A stretch of 64,000 nucleotides of DNA from Methanospirillum hungatei (GTDB taxonomy: Archaea; Halobacteriota; Methanomicrobia; Methanomicrobiales; Methanospirillaceae). The notes beneath the pieces are model-generated. The model searched no databases and had not been told where the DNA came from. It worked only from the letters and a program-made list of their open reading frames with translations. Below are positions 16,396-24,194 of the stretch, one piece after another; the stretch's first letter is position 1; each line of letters starts with the position of its first letter. The stretch covers positions 1,922,001 to 1,986,000 of the forward strand of contig NZ_CP077107.1 of the NCBI RefSeq assembly GCF_019263745.1. The letters are read 5' to 3'. A program made the translations under genes and the position numbers.

Positions 16396-16920
16396 CGGTT
16401 ACATGAATGATCCAACAACTGATTATTTAAAGATAGTACCGTAATATTAGTGTTGAACGTTTATACCTTTTTACCAAATGGCCGGGTCAAAATCCTAAAT
16501 CCTTCTTCCACGTAGCGAATTGGAATCATGATATTTACCACAAAAGTTCCTGGTTCAGGTTCGTGCTTATGTGTCATACACCAGGATACGATCTGTCTGT
16601 TCTTTGAGCTGATTTTCAGACTCTTTTACGGGTATATTAGGTTTTTTTCCCCTATGATCCTGAACCAATCCCCAGATAATAATCAGGTTTAAGACTCTCA
16701 AGTACCTCAAAAAAAACCTGAAATCTCCGGATCAATTTACCGTCCGGATCAACAAGAGTTTCCAGGGGATCCTTTCGAGAATATCACAATATGCTTTTTA
16801 GAAAACACATTATGATAACTGCCAGGAAATTCACCTCTCCTTTTTAGAATTGTCAACGAATATGACCAATGTAAATATTATAAATATATAAGAATAAAAA
16901 ATTTTCGACCGGAACACGCC
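16396..16920. other. gene-free stretch carrying wecB debris
   Basis: 525 nt without a credible gene. 16410-16480 is the probable hicBA promoter region. From about 16570 to 16760 the minus strand shows wecB remnants (separate entry). 16860-16915 is very AT-rich with TATA-like ATTATAAATATATAAG, probably the old promoter of the following DUF3782 pseudogene. Confidence 0.5.
16640..16760 (-). pseudogene. wecB relic, right arm, part 2
   Basis: The plus-strand text CCTGAACCAATCCCCAGATA followed by ATAATCAGGTTT and then CTCAAAAAAAACCTGAAAT CTCCGGATCA matches the intact copy 2 at about 15103-15180 (codons for PEMSEVFFDELKIPKPDYYLGIGSGSHG). A weaker match, ATACACCAGGATACGAT near 16577, corresponds to DLVLVYGD. 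The frame is destroyed. In the intact gene the two relic parts would be only about 0.2 kb apart, here about 0.8 kb, with hicBA between them. Confidence 0.65.
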
Positions 16921-17523
16921 ATGAGCACCATAAAATAATTCATTGACCGTTTCTCAAATGCACTTCAGAATCCGATGATAGAGTTCTGGGCAGTTGTAAA
17001 AGAATCTCTCGGATTAAAGAGAGAAGATCTTACCGAACTGAAAAATATTGTCTTTGGATTGGCTGAAGAGCAAAAACAGACTGAACTCTCTATTAAAGAA
17101 CTTACCCGGACGATCGATTTTAAAATCGGTGGCCTTGGAAGAAAATGGGGAGTCGATTCTGAACGCTCATTCAGAAGGGGTCTTGCTACAATTCTCTCAT
17201 AGTCCGGATATGAAGTCTTCAACTACCTGGTTAAGGATACAAAGGGATTTGTATTCGGACATCCATCAGAGATTGAGATAGATGTTATTGTGACCGGTGA
17301 GAAAACACTCGTGGTGGAGATCAAAGCATAGGTAAGCAAGAGCGATGTATTCGTATTCATGAAAAAAGGAGAATATTATTCCAAAATGACCGGGAAAAAG
17401 GTCGACGGGATGATAATGATTACACCATTCGTGGAAGACTCCGCAAGAGAAGTCGAAAAAAAGTTCAATATAACCATATGTGATTCATTACCTGATTTGG
17501 CAGATTCTGTAAAAAACACATAA
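16921..17523 (+). pseudogene. DUF3782-type nuclease-fold protein, inactivated copy
   Basis: A full-length reading frame from ATG 16921 to TAA 17523 is interrupted only by three nonsense codons: TAA at 16936, TAG at 17200 and TAG at 17329. The matching codons in the intact neighbour at 17846 are GAA, GAG and TCG. There is no frameshift, and the rest of the sequence closely follows the neighbour (GGLGRKWGV, FGHPSEIEIDVIVTGEKTLVVE). It carries a single copy of the LAE-x-QK coiled-coil unit where the intact gene has three. The dead copy and the live copy are direct tandem duplicates. Confidence 0.85.
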
Positions 17524-17845
17524 AAAAGCCGAAATCATTATAATAAGACTCTTTCTCAATTTGTTTCCCTAACAGGCAACAAAAAAAAGCCCCCAAATAA
17601 TCTCATCACAATACTATCTCTTTAGCTTCATGTTATTTATCAGGATTAACCCGGAAAAATTGCTATGACAATAGTGCATTTTGTTTCCGGATAGTGATTT
17701 AACCACTAAATCAGATCGAAAATTTCGGAAACACGTGAAGGAAATGGTTGTCTCTTCATATTACTAATCCCAGAATTGAGGATTATAAAAATCTGGAACT
17801 TATTTATTCTTACAAATATGATTATTAACAGATCAGGCTTTCAGT
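17524..17845. other. spacer between tandem DUF3782 copies
   Basis: 322 nt, no gene. The last 80 nt before 17846 are AT-rich and contain TATA-like TTATTTATTCTTAC, presumably the promoter of the intact copy. There is no good ribosome site before ATG 17846, so a short or absent leader is possible. Confidence 0.4.
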
Positions 17846-18541
17846 ATGAATACAATAAAGGAAGTTATTGATCTCTTTCCGAATGAACTTCAGAATCCAA
17901 TGATAGAATTCTGGGGAGCTGTAAAAGAATCACTCGGAGTAAAGAGAGAAGATTTTACCGAACTGAAAAATATAGTCTTTGAACTGGCTGAAGCTCAAAA
18001 AAGAACTGAAGTCAAAGTTGAGGAACTAGCTGAAGCTCAAAAAAGAACTGAAGTTAAAGTTGAAGAACTAGCTGAAGCTCAAAAAAATACCGAACTCTCT
18101 ATTAAAGATCTTACCCGGACAATCGAATTTAAAATCGGAGGTCTTGGAAGAAAATGGGGAGTTGAATCTGAACGATCATTCAGAAATGGTCTAACTACAA
18201 TTTTATCTGAGACCGGATATGAAGTCTTCAACTACCTGGTTAAGGATACAGAAGGATTTGTATTCGGACATCCATCAGAGATTGAGATAGATGTCATTGT
18301 GACCGGTGAAAAAACACTCGTAGTGGAGTTAAAAGCATCGGTTAGCAAGAGTGATGTATTCGTATTTTTGAAAAAAGGAGAATATTATTCCAAAAAGACC
18401 GGAAAAAAGGTCGACGGGATGATTATGATTACTCCATTCGTGGAAGACTCCGCTAGAGAGGTTGCAGACCAGTTCAAAGTAACTATTTGTGATTCAATAC
18501 CTGATTTGGGAGATTCAATTGAGAAGGTAAAAGAGGGATAA
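17846..18541 (+). CDS. DUF3782-type PD-(D/E)XK nuclease-fold protein with coiled coil
   Basis: 231 residues. N-terminal helical part (ELQNPMIEFWGAVKESLGV), then a coiled-coil region made of three 14-residue units LAEAQKRTEVKVEE at residues about 46-87, then LTRTIEFKIGGLGRKWG and a C-terminal fold with EIEIDVIVTGEKTLVVELKAS. The Asp and the E-x-K of that segment fit the PD-(D/E)XK active site; a conserved basic GRKWGVESERSF precedes it. I recognise this as the DUF3782 family, often multicopy in archaea and cyanobacteria; its function is not established. The next nuclease motif is intact here, while the upstream tandem copy is dead. Confidence 0.75.
   Translation: MNTIKEVIDLFPNELQNPMIEFWGAVKESLGVKREDFTELKNIVFELAEAQKRTEVKVEELAEAQKRTEVKVEELAEAQKNTELSIKDLTRTIEFKIGGLGRKWGVESERSFRNGLTTILSETGYEVFNYLVKDTEGFVFGHPSEIEIDVIVTGEKTLVVELKASVSKSDVFVFLKKGEYYSKKTGKKVDGMIMITPFVEDSAREVADQFKVTICDSIPDLGDSIEKVKEG
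17981..18106 (+). repeat. three 42-bp tandem repeats inside the DUF3782 gene
   Basis: Units 17981-18022, 18023-18064 and 18065-18106 each begin GAACTRGCTGAAGCTCAAAA. The first two differ at few positions; the third has diverged in its second half. In-frame (14 codons), so copy number changes lengthen or shorten the coiled coil without loss of frame. The pseudogene copy upstream has one unit. Confidence 0.85.
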
Positions 18542-19645
18542 ACCATCCCTCAGGGCCCAAAACCACCCCCTTATATTTCCGATTGGAATCAGCAATCTCC
18601 CTTTCATTCAAGTCTTCTTTTCTATATACTATATCCATCAACTATGAAGATTACTGACCAGGATTCCGTGTCCATTAACAAAAATTTGAATCAGTTAGAG
18701 ATGCTGTTGTATGACTCCAAACCGATAGTACAATGAGGTAAGAATTGGAGATTATTTCAACGAATTTTTTACAATCGAGTGGAAATTATCCTCTTGCGGA
18801 AATGACATTTTAGTTATGCAACTGCCTCCAGATATATTATCAGATCTGAATACTAACCAACACTCGGCGGCAGCGAGTGTTGGTTATAAGTAGGAGCAGG
18901 TGAAATAAGAGGATTTTTAACCAGAATCTATAGTATACAGCTTTCGCTCCTAACCTATGAGCAGATCATTAATAACTAAAAGTCATTTCTAAAGCCCAAC
19001 AGGATGGGACAGAGAAAACCTCATTTTTAAAGTTTTTTTCGGATTTTATGCCAATAATCCGTGAACCTTATTTTCCCGGTTTAAACCCTGAAGACCACTC
19101 ACCTAATCTTCCCAATTTGAGCAGGGATTAAGAAATTATGTCCAGGTTGATCCTTGGAATTGGTGCTTGGAAAAATACGGACATTCAGGCACTTGTTTCC
19201 CAATATAAGAAAGAATATTGTTTTCTCAAGGGTGTTTTACGGACATTGATAATAAGAGGGTGATTTATATAGGCGGATATAAAATACGGGAACAGCGACC
19301 CATTGTAAAGAAGATTTTTTGAATCTCATTTATGGGGAGATTGTCACTTTTGAGAAGATGTGACACATCCTGGTTGCATGTCAGGGAGGAGAAAATATCG
19401 TTGGAAAAAGAGGTTTTAGAATCGCCCATATGAAACCCATACCCATTTGATGAAAGCAGATTTTCTCCCCTCCAGGGTACATCATAAAATCATCACATGC
19501 CAATTTTTTAGAATCCATCAGTCACCAGAACCAGGAAACATTAAATCCCATCAAACCAGAGCCAAACCACTGGAAACACGGACAATCTGACATCCCGGAT
19601 ATTGTGAAATTATTTACAATTCGGATTCAAAATAATCAGATATCC
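18542..19645. other. 1.1-kb gene-free region with hairpin
   Basis: No frame here has a ribosome site plus family features. The longest suggestive piece is a 41-codon frame from ATG 19138 (MSRLILGIGAWKNTD) without recognisable relatives, perhaps the end of a decayed gene. The region contains a perfect 13-bp stem hairpin (18854-18886, separate entry). Base composition resembles the accessory island. It probably represents old mobile-element or gene debris. Confidence 0.5.
18854..18886. repeat. perfect 13-bp inverted repeat (hairpin)
   Basis: TAACCAACACTCG (18854-18866) and CGAGTGTTGGTTA (18874-18886) pair perfectly around the 7-nt loop GCGGCAG. No T-tract follows, so it is not a classic terminator of the DUF3782 gene 300 nt upstream. 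It may be a mobile-element end, a small structured RNA or a protein site. Confidence 0.7.
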
Positions 19646-20239
19646 ATGCAGATCATAAAAAACAAAATAATAATAGAAGGTCCGAAAGTTCATGAAGTAG
19701 GATACAGGGTTTTCCTCTTAAACCGGGCTTTGACTTCAGGACTTACCGGCTTTTCCGCATTTAACCATGGTACCCATGATACCATTCAGCAGATAGAGAT
19801 CTGTATTGAAGGAGAAACGGACGTCGTTCAAGACTTTGTTACAGGTTTGGAGGAGATTATTCCAACCCATGCTGTTGTCGATAAGATTTCAATCGAACCA
19901 TACAATAGAAGGGTCATCAATATACTGGATTACATACACCTAGTTCAGGTTGAACAACTGGATAAAGGAATTCCCGCCATTTTAAGCATACAGTCCTCAC
20001 AGGAAAAGATGCTTGAAAAACAGGATCTCATGTTAGATAAACAAGATCAAATGATCGAGAAACAAGACCTCATGATAGAAAAACAGGAACAGATGATTGA
20101 CACCCAGAGACAGACAAATAAAGAGATTCAGACCTTACGATATGACCTGAAGACCGAGATGAATGAACGGTTTAATAAAATAGAACATGAACTTGAGCTG
20201 GTAAAAGATGCTCTCCATAAACATGGAATCATGGCATAA
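19646..20239 (+). CDS. acylphosphatase-like domain fused to heptad coiled coil
   Basis: About 197 residues from ATG 19646 (GTG 19604 is in frame but adds residues not found in the family). Residues 1-95 follow the acylphosphatase fold: IIIEGPKVHEVGYRVF gives the phosphate loop with Arg21, and GLTGFSAFNHGT holds the catalytic-type Asn40, so both key residues are kept. Residues about 115-160 are five consecutive heptads of the type (L/I)-x-K-Q-x-x-M (for example IEKQDLMIEKQEQM), followed by a charged helix ELELVKDAL. A second protein with the same design is at 21738. Acylphosphatases hydrolyse carboxyl phosphates; why one should carry a coiled coil is unknown. Confidence 0.75.
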   Translation: MQIIKNKIIIEGPKVHEVGYRVFLLNRALTSGLTGFSAFNHGTHDTIQQIEICIEGETDVVQDFVTGLEEIIPTHAVVDKISIEPYNRRVINILDYIHLVQVEQLDKGIPAILSIQSSQEKMLEKQDLMLDKQDQMIEKQDLMIEKQEQMIDTQRQTNKEIQTLRYDLKTEMNERFNKIEHELELVKDALHKHGIMA

Positions 20240-20513
20240 AAAAGATATCCTTGATTTTTAGATGGAACAGTCAAGATAATCCTTTAAAAACATCATTATA
20301 AAAATAAAAATTTAAAGGGGCCTGCTCTGATAATAATCCTAACAAAATCCCTTTTTTAGAATACTAGCAAAAATCCTGCCATAAGTACATCAAAGTCTAA
20401 ATCGCGAATAGTTTTTCACCATTCAAAAGGAATACAATTATTTGTCATTTATATTTTAACGAAAAATCAATCTATTAGACACGTGCAGGTATAAATTTAG
20501 AAATTATGGGTTT
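20240..20513. other. AT-rich gap between convergent genes
   Basis: 274 nt with T-rich stretches on both strands (for example near 20347 and 20443) that can end transcription from either side. No gene seen. Confidence 0.4.
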
Positions 20514-21476
20514 TTAACTGTACCATGCCCCTCTGTTCTCCTCCTGCATATCAAACATCATAGCAAACAAAAGAAACTGTACTCCTAATGCAAACAAAAT
20601 CACAGAGACTACTGCCGGAACAAATATTGAATTATTCATAATAAACTTAAACCAGAGTGCATATAATCCAAACAAAACTGAAATAAACGTAAAAAAAACG
20701 CCTGCACAATAGAAAAACACCAAAGGATGAAACGACAATAAAACATATTTCATTTTCATCCGCCAGATAAACGCATTCAGGAGTAACCAGGACAACCGGA
20801 CAATATATGTAGAATATTTTATCTTTGATCGCTCAAGCCCATACCTGGCCGGATGAGGCACATTCCGGACGCGAAATCCAAATGTATTGAGCCAGACCAG
20901 GAGATCATTACAATATCCGTACCGGGGATATATCTCATCAAGTGAAATAGTCTCCAGAGCACGCCTAGAAATCGCTGTATAACCGTTTTGGGGATCCATG
21001 AGTTGCCAATACCCGGATGCTATCTTTGTAAGGAGAGTCAAAACAGAGTTACCAACAAACCGCCATGTAGACATACCCTCCCGGAATTTCTCATTCACTA
21101 ACCGGTTCCCAACTGAGTAATCCACTGCTTCATCAGCAACAGGATCTAATAGTTCAGGAAGGAAAGCAGGATCCATCTGATTATCCCCTGCCATCACTGC
21201 AACAATATCCATCCCGTCAGAAAATGCCCGTTTATACCCGGAGATGATTGCTCCCCCCACTCCTTTGTTTTTAAGATGATGGATAGGAATTACCCGATTA
21301 TCTTTCTTCGCATATGAATCAATGAGGGCACCTGTCTGGTCTGGAGATCCATCATTCACAACGTATACCCGGTCAACGAAATCCGGAATCGATTCCAGGG
21401 TCGGCACTATAAGTAATTCTTCTTTATATGCAGGAACAACAACAGCAGTTTTTTTATTTCGATACATAGCAAGCAA
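20514..21476 (-). CDS. GT2 glycosyltransferase, dolichyl-phosphate-sugar synthase type
   Basis: 320 residues. GT-A fold signatures: AVVVPAYKEELLI at residue 11, VVNDGSPDQTG near 38, NKGVGGAIISGYKRAF near 69 and the metal motif VMAGDNQMDPAFLPEL near 94 (D-x-Q-M-D), then the QNGYTAISRRAL segment. Two membrane helices at residues about 245-270 and 280-310 anchor it. This layout is that of archaeal polyprenyl-phosphate mannose/glucose synthases, which load a sugar on the lipid carrier for N-glycosylation or glycolipids. An alternative ATG three codons in is equally good. It lies between the two acylphosphatase-coiled-coil genes on the opposite strand. Confidence 0.85.
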   Translation of the reverse strand: MLAMYRNKKTAVVVPAYKEELLIVPTLESIPDFVDRVYVVNDGSPDQTGALIDSYAKKDNRVIPIHHLKNKGVGGAIISGYKRAFSDGMDIVAVMAGDNQMDPAFLPELLDPVADEAVDYSVGNRLVNEKFREGMSTWRFVGNSVLTLLTKIASGYWQLMDPQNGYTAISRRALETISLDEIYPRYGYCNDLLVWLNTFGFRVRNVPHPARYGLERSKIKYSTYIVRLSWLLLNAFIWRMKMKYVLLSFHPLVFFYCAGVFFTFISVLFGLYALWFKFIMNNSIFVPAVVSVILFALGVQFLLFAMMFDMQEENRGAWYS

Positions 21477-21737
21477 CTACAATTTTTTATGAATGATATT
21501 GTAAGAGAGAATTCCAAACCTTAATGGACTACGTTTATAATAAGACAATTAATCAATATTAAACCATATCCTGTTGAAAATATGAGAGTCGGTTTTTTCG
21601 TGAAATTATTTGCCCCCTGAATACAAAATAAGCAATTGTATTCATATCTACAAGTATTAACAAACTCATCACTGAAGATATTGAAGAAAGGCACGAATTA
21701 TTCTCAGAAAAACTATTTCCGCTCATCTCCCTAATTT

Positions 21738-22286
21738 ATGAACATGATAAGACGAGTAAAAATAATCGCAGGGGGTGACGTTCAGGCTGTTGGATACCGT
21801 GAATATGTTCGAAAAGCCACCTTCAGGAAAAAAATATTTGGACAGGTACAGAATCTTGAATCCGGAGAGGTCGAAATAATTGCAGAGGGTGAAGAAAATG
21901 ACCTTAAAAGTTTTATCGAGAATATCAACGTTAGTGAATACCCAATAGATGTCCGTGAATGTAATGTCACCTGGCATGATGCAATTGGAGATTACACAAA
22001 ATTTGAAATTATCCGGGGAGATAAAGACCAGGAATTATTTGAAATAATTGATATCGCATTATCACATCTCTATCGGATTGTTGAAAATACAACAATAAGC
22101 TTGGAAAAACAGGATCAGATGTTAGGTAAACAGGATGGGATGATCTCACTCCAGCATGATACGGTAGTGGAGATCAAAGGGTTACGAAAAGACTCTGAAT
22201 CATATTTTGAGAAAGAATTTTCTGAAATAAAAAGAAAACTCCATTCCATAGAGAATGCACTGAACGAGATGGGAATAAAAGTATAA
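21738..22286 (+). CDS. acylphosphatase-like domain fused to coiled coil, second copy
   Basis: 182 residues. RRVKIIAGGDVQAVGYREYV carries Arg21 of the phosphate loop, and KKIFGQVQNLESGEVEIIAEGE carries Asn39, the two catalytic positions of acylphosphatase; the domain ends near residue 95. Then comes a linker helix, the heptad pair LEKQDQMLGKQDGMI and a C-terminal helix FSEIKRKLHSIENALNEMGIKV. The coiled coil is shorter than in the copy at 19646, but the C-terminal helix is alike. The two genes flank a GT2 gene. The pair is too diverged for a recent duplication. Confidence 0.76.
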   Translation: MNMIRRVKIIAGGDVQAVGYREYVRKATFRKKIFGQVQNLESGEVEIIAEGEENDLKSFIENINVSEYPIDVRECNVTWHDAIGDYTKFEIIRGDKDQELFEIIDIALSHLYRIVENTTISLEKQDQMLGKQDGMISLQHDTVVEIKGLRKDSESYFEKEFSEIKRKLHSIENALNEMGIKV

Positions 22287-22585
22287 CCCATCATTAATAA
22301 CCATAATATTCTCATTCAGGACAACAGAAATAGTTAGTCAAAACCTGAATAATAGGCTTATTTACAATATTTCACAAAAATATCTATCCCATCAAGTTAT
22401 TTTTACTCTGCTCCTCTCTTTCTGGCAAATTGATTACCGTCAACACCCATTGTACATTCTTTCGTTTTGCCCCAATAGGTATAATAAGCACGAGAAAAAG
22501 GTCAATAAAAGATACTTACAGGATACTTCCCTACCCAGTTCACTCCATTAATTTTAATAGGAAATAATCATACACTAACCCATTT
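22287..22585. other. intergenic region upstream of the response regulator gene
   Basis: 299 nt without a gene. An AT-rich TTTTAATAGGAAATAATC about 25-35 nt before ATG 22586 may be the TATA/initiator region; with no ribosome site visible the message could be nearly leaderless. Confidence 0.4.
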
Positions 22586-24043
22586 ATGCCCGTTTCAGTC
22601 CTGTATGTTGATGACGAGGTTCCCCACCTGATGCTCGCCCGGGAGTATCTGGGGGCTTCTGGAAAAGTCACATTAACCTGCGTTTCTTCCGGAAAAGAGG
22701 CAATAGATTCATTACGAACAGGCCAGTATGATGTCATTGTATCAGACTATCTTATGCAGGACATGGATGGTATCCAGCTCCTCAAATACGTACGGGCAAA
22801 TTATGAGGGTGTTCCGTTTATCCTTTTTACGGGCAAAGGGAAAGAGGAAATCGTCATATCTGCCCTGAATAGTGGCGCAGATTACTATATCCGGAAGGGT
22901 AGCGATCCGGTAATACAGTTCAGTGAACTTGAGCAGCGGATCCTCCAGGCACATGCCGGGCATCATGCAAAAAAGGAACTGGCAGCACGGGAACAACTCT
23001 ACCATTCTGTCCTCACGGTGCAGACTGAAATCTTTGTAGATCTTCTCCCAGACCTCACAATCATCCGGGCTAATGACTCATATGGGGCAGTGTATGGTAT
23101 TCCCGCAACTGACCTTATCGGTAAGAAGTTTTTCCATGACATCGATGAGAGAGAACGAGCACAGATTACAGATAGTGTCAAATCCCTTACACCAGATAAT
23201 CCGGATGTTGAATTTGAAAGACCGGTAACCTATCCTGATGGAAAAAAAATCAATCATCTCTGGCGCATTGAAGGAGTGTTTGGATCAGATGGATCTATAG
23301 TTTCAGCAAAGGTAACCGGAAAAGATACCAGTCAGGCAGATATTGCGAGGAGTGTTCTCCAGGAGTCTGAACAAAAATATCAACAGACATCACCAGATGT
23401 CCCCCAGCATATCGGTGACTTTGATGAGAATGTTCCGCTGAACTTCATCATTGAAAATACAAAACCTCTTGGAAGTTGGTATCTCCCTGAACTGGTCCGA
23501 GAACTGAAAGCGCAAAAGGCCTATGGTATTGCATCGACAACCGGAGCAGAAGGGTATCGGGCATTTCTCATTTTTATGAAAGGTGAACCAGAAGGAGGAA
23601 TTTATATTGACCGGTCGGGAGTCCTCTATGGAGATCGAAGTGTGCTGTTCCTGAAAAACAGCCAGAACTTCACATTTTATCCGACAGAACCAGAGATCGC
23701 AAGCAGGTTTGTAACCGGTTGCCGGATATATGATAAAAGCCATCTCCGTGTTCCTGCATCAAATCCTATTCCTGAGATCAGATCAGTCAAGAAAGGCATC
23801 GGAAATGTTATTATTGACATCATGAACAACGGAATACCCGTATCCGGACTCAGAGTAACCATAAAAAGCGGGGGAAAGATAGTTGGTAATGATGTCACAT
23901 CCTCACAAGGACAGACCACATTCCAGCTTCTCTACGGCCAGTATACCGGTGTTATTCATAATGAGTCTGGAATCCTCCGATCCTTCACCTTTACGGTTGA
24001 CACACCGGAACTACTCCAGAAAGTAGATTTGACCAGCCAGTGA
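22586..24043 (+). CDS. response regulator with PAS domain and novel C-terminal region
   Basis: 485 residues. Residues 1-120 are a receiver domain: VLYVDDE acidic pocket, phospho-acceptor Asp54 in IVSDYLMQDMDG, Thr83 in LFTGKGKEE and Lys105 in YYIRKGSD. Residues about 140-255 are a PAS domain (VDLLPDLTIIRANDSYGAVYGIP, then a DGKKINHLWRIEGVF stretch). Residues about 275-485 are unlike standard outputs: a block LGSWYLPELVRELKAQKAYG to about 390, then VIIDIMNNGIPVSGLRVTIKSGGK to 470, which resembles a carboxypeptidase-regulatory or Ig-like beta sandwich. No kinase, HTH or GGDEF output. It lies upstream of the histidine kinase gene on the same strand, a plausible partner. No signal peptide, so the beta sandwich would be cytoplasmic. 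Confidence 0.75.
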   Translation: MPVSVLYVDDEVPHLMLAREYLGASGKVTLTCVSSGKEAIDSLRTGQYDVIVSDYLMQDMDGIQLLKYVRANYEGVPFILFTGKGKEEIVISALNSGADYYIRKGSDPVIQFSELEQRILQAHAGHHAKKELAAREQLYHSVLTVQTEIFVDLLPDLTIIRANDSYGAVYGIPATDLIGKKFFHDIDERERAQITDSVKSLTPDNPDVEFERPVTYPDGKKINHLWRIEGVFGSDGSIVSAKVTGKDTSQADIARSVLQESEQKYQQTSPDVPQHIGDFDENVPLNFIIENTKPLGSWYLPELVRELKAQKAYGIASTTGAEGYRAFLIFMKGEPEGGIYIDRSGVLYGDRSVLFLKNSQNFTFYPTEPEIASRFVTGCRIYDKSHLRVPASNPIPEIRSVKKGIGNVIIDIMNNGIPVSGLRVTIKSGGKIVGNDVTSSQGQTTFQLLYGQYTGVIHNESGILRSFTFTVDTPELLQKVDLTSQ

Positions 24044-24194
24044 TAGGTATCCCGAACTTTTTTCCCTTTATGAGTGGGACTATCCTAGTGTAGTCATATA
24101 AGCAAAATATCGGTTGCTTGTGATATCCTGACCGGATATAATACTCACAACACCACACCGGACTTTTGTCTATATCGCTATCAGGGGGACTCCT

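Noticed and set aside
16921-17523. UAG readthrough (pyrrolysine) in the DUF3782 copy
   Set aside because: One of the three stops is TAA, the intact copy has ordinary residues at these positions, and there is no pyl gene in the window.
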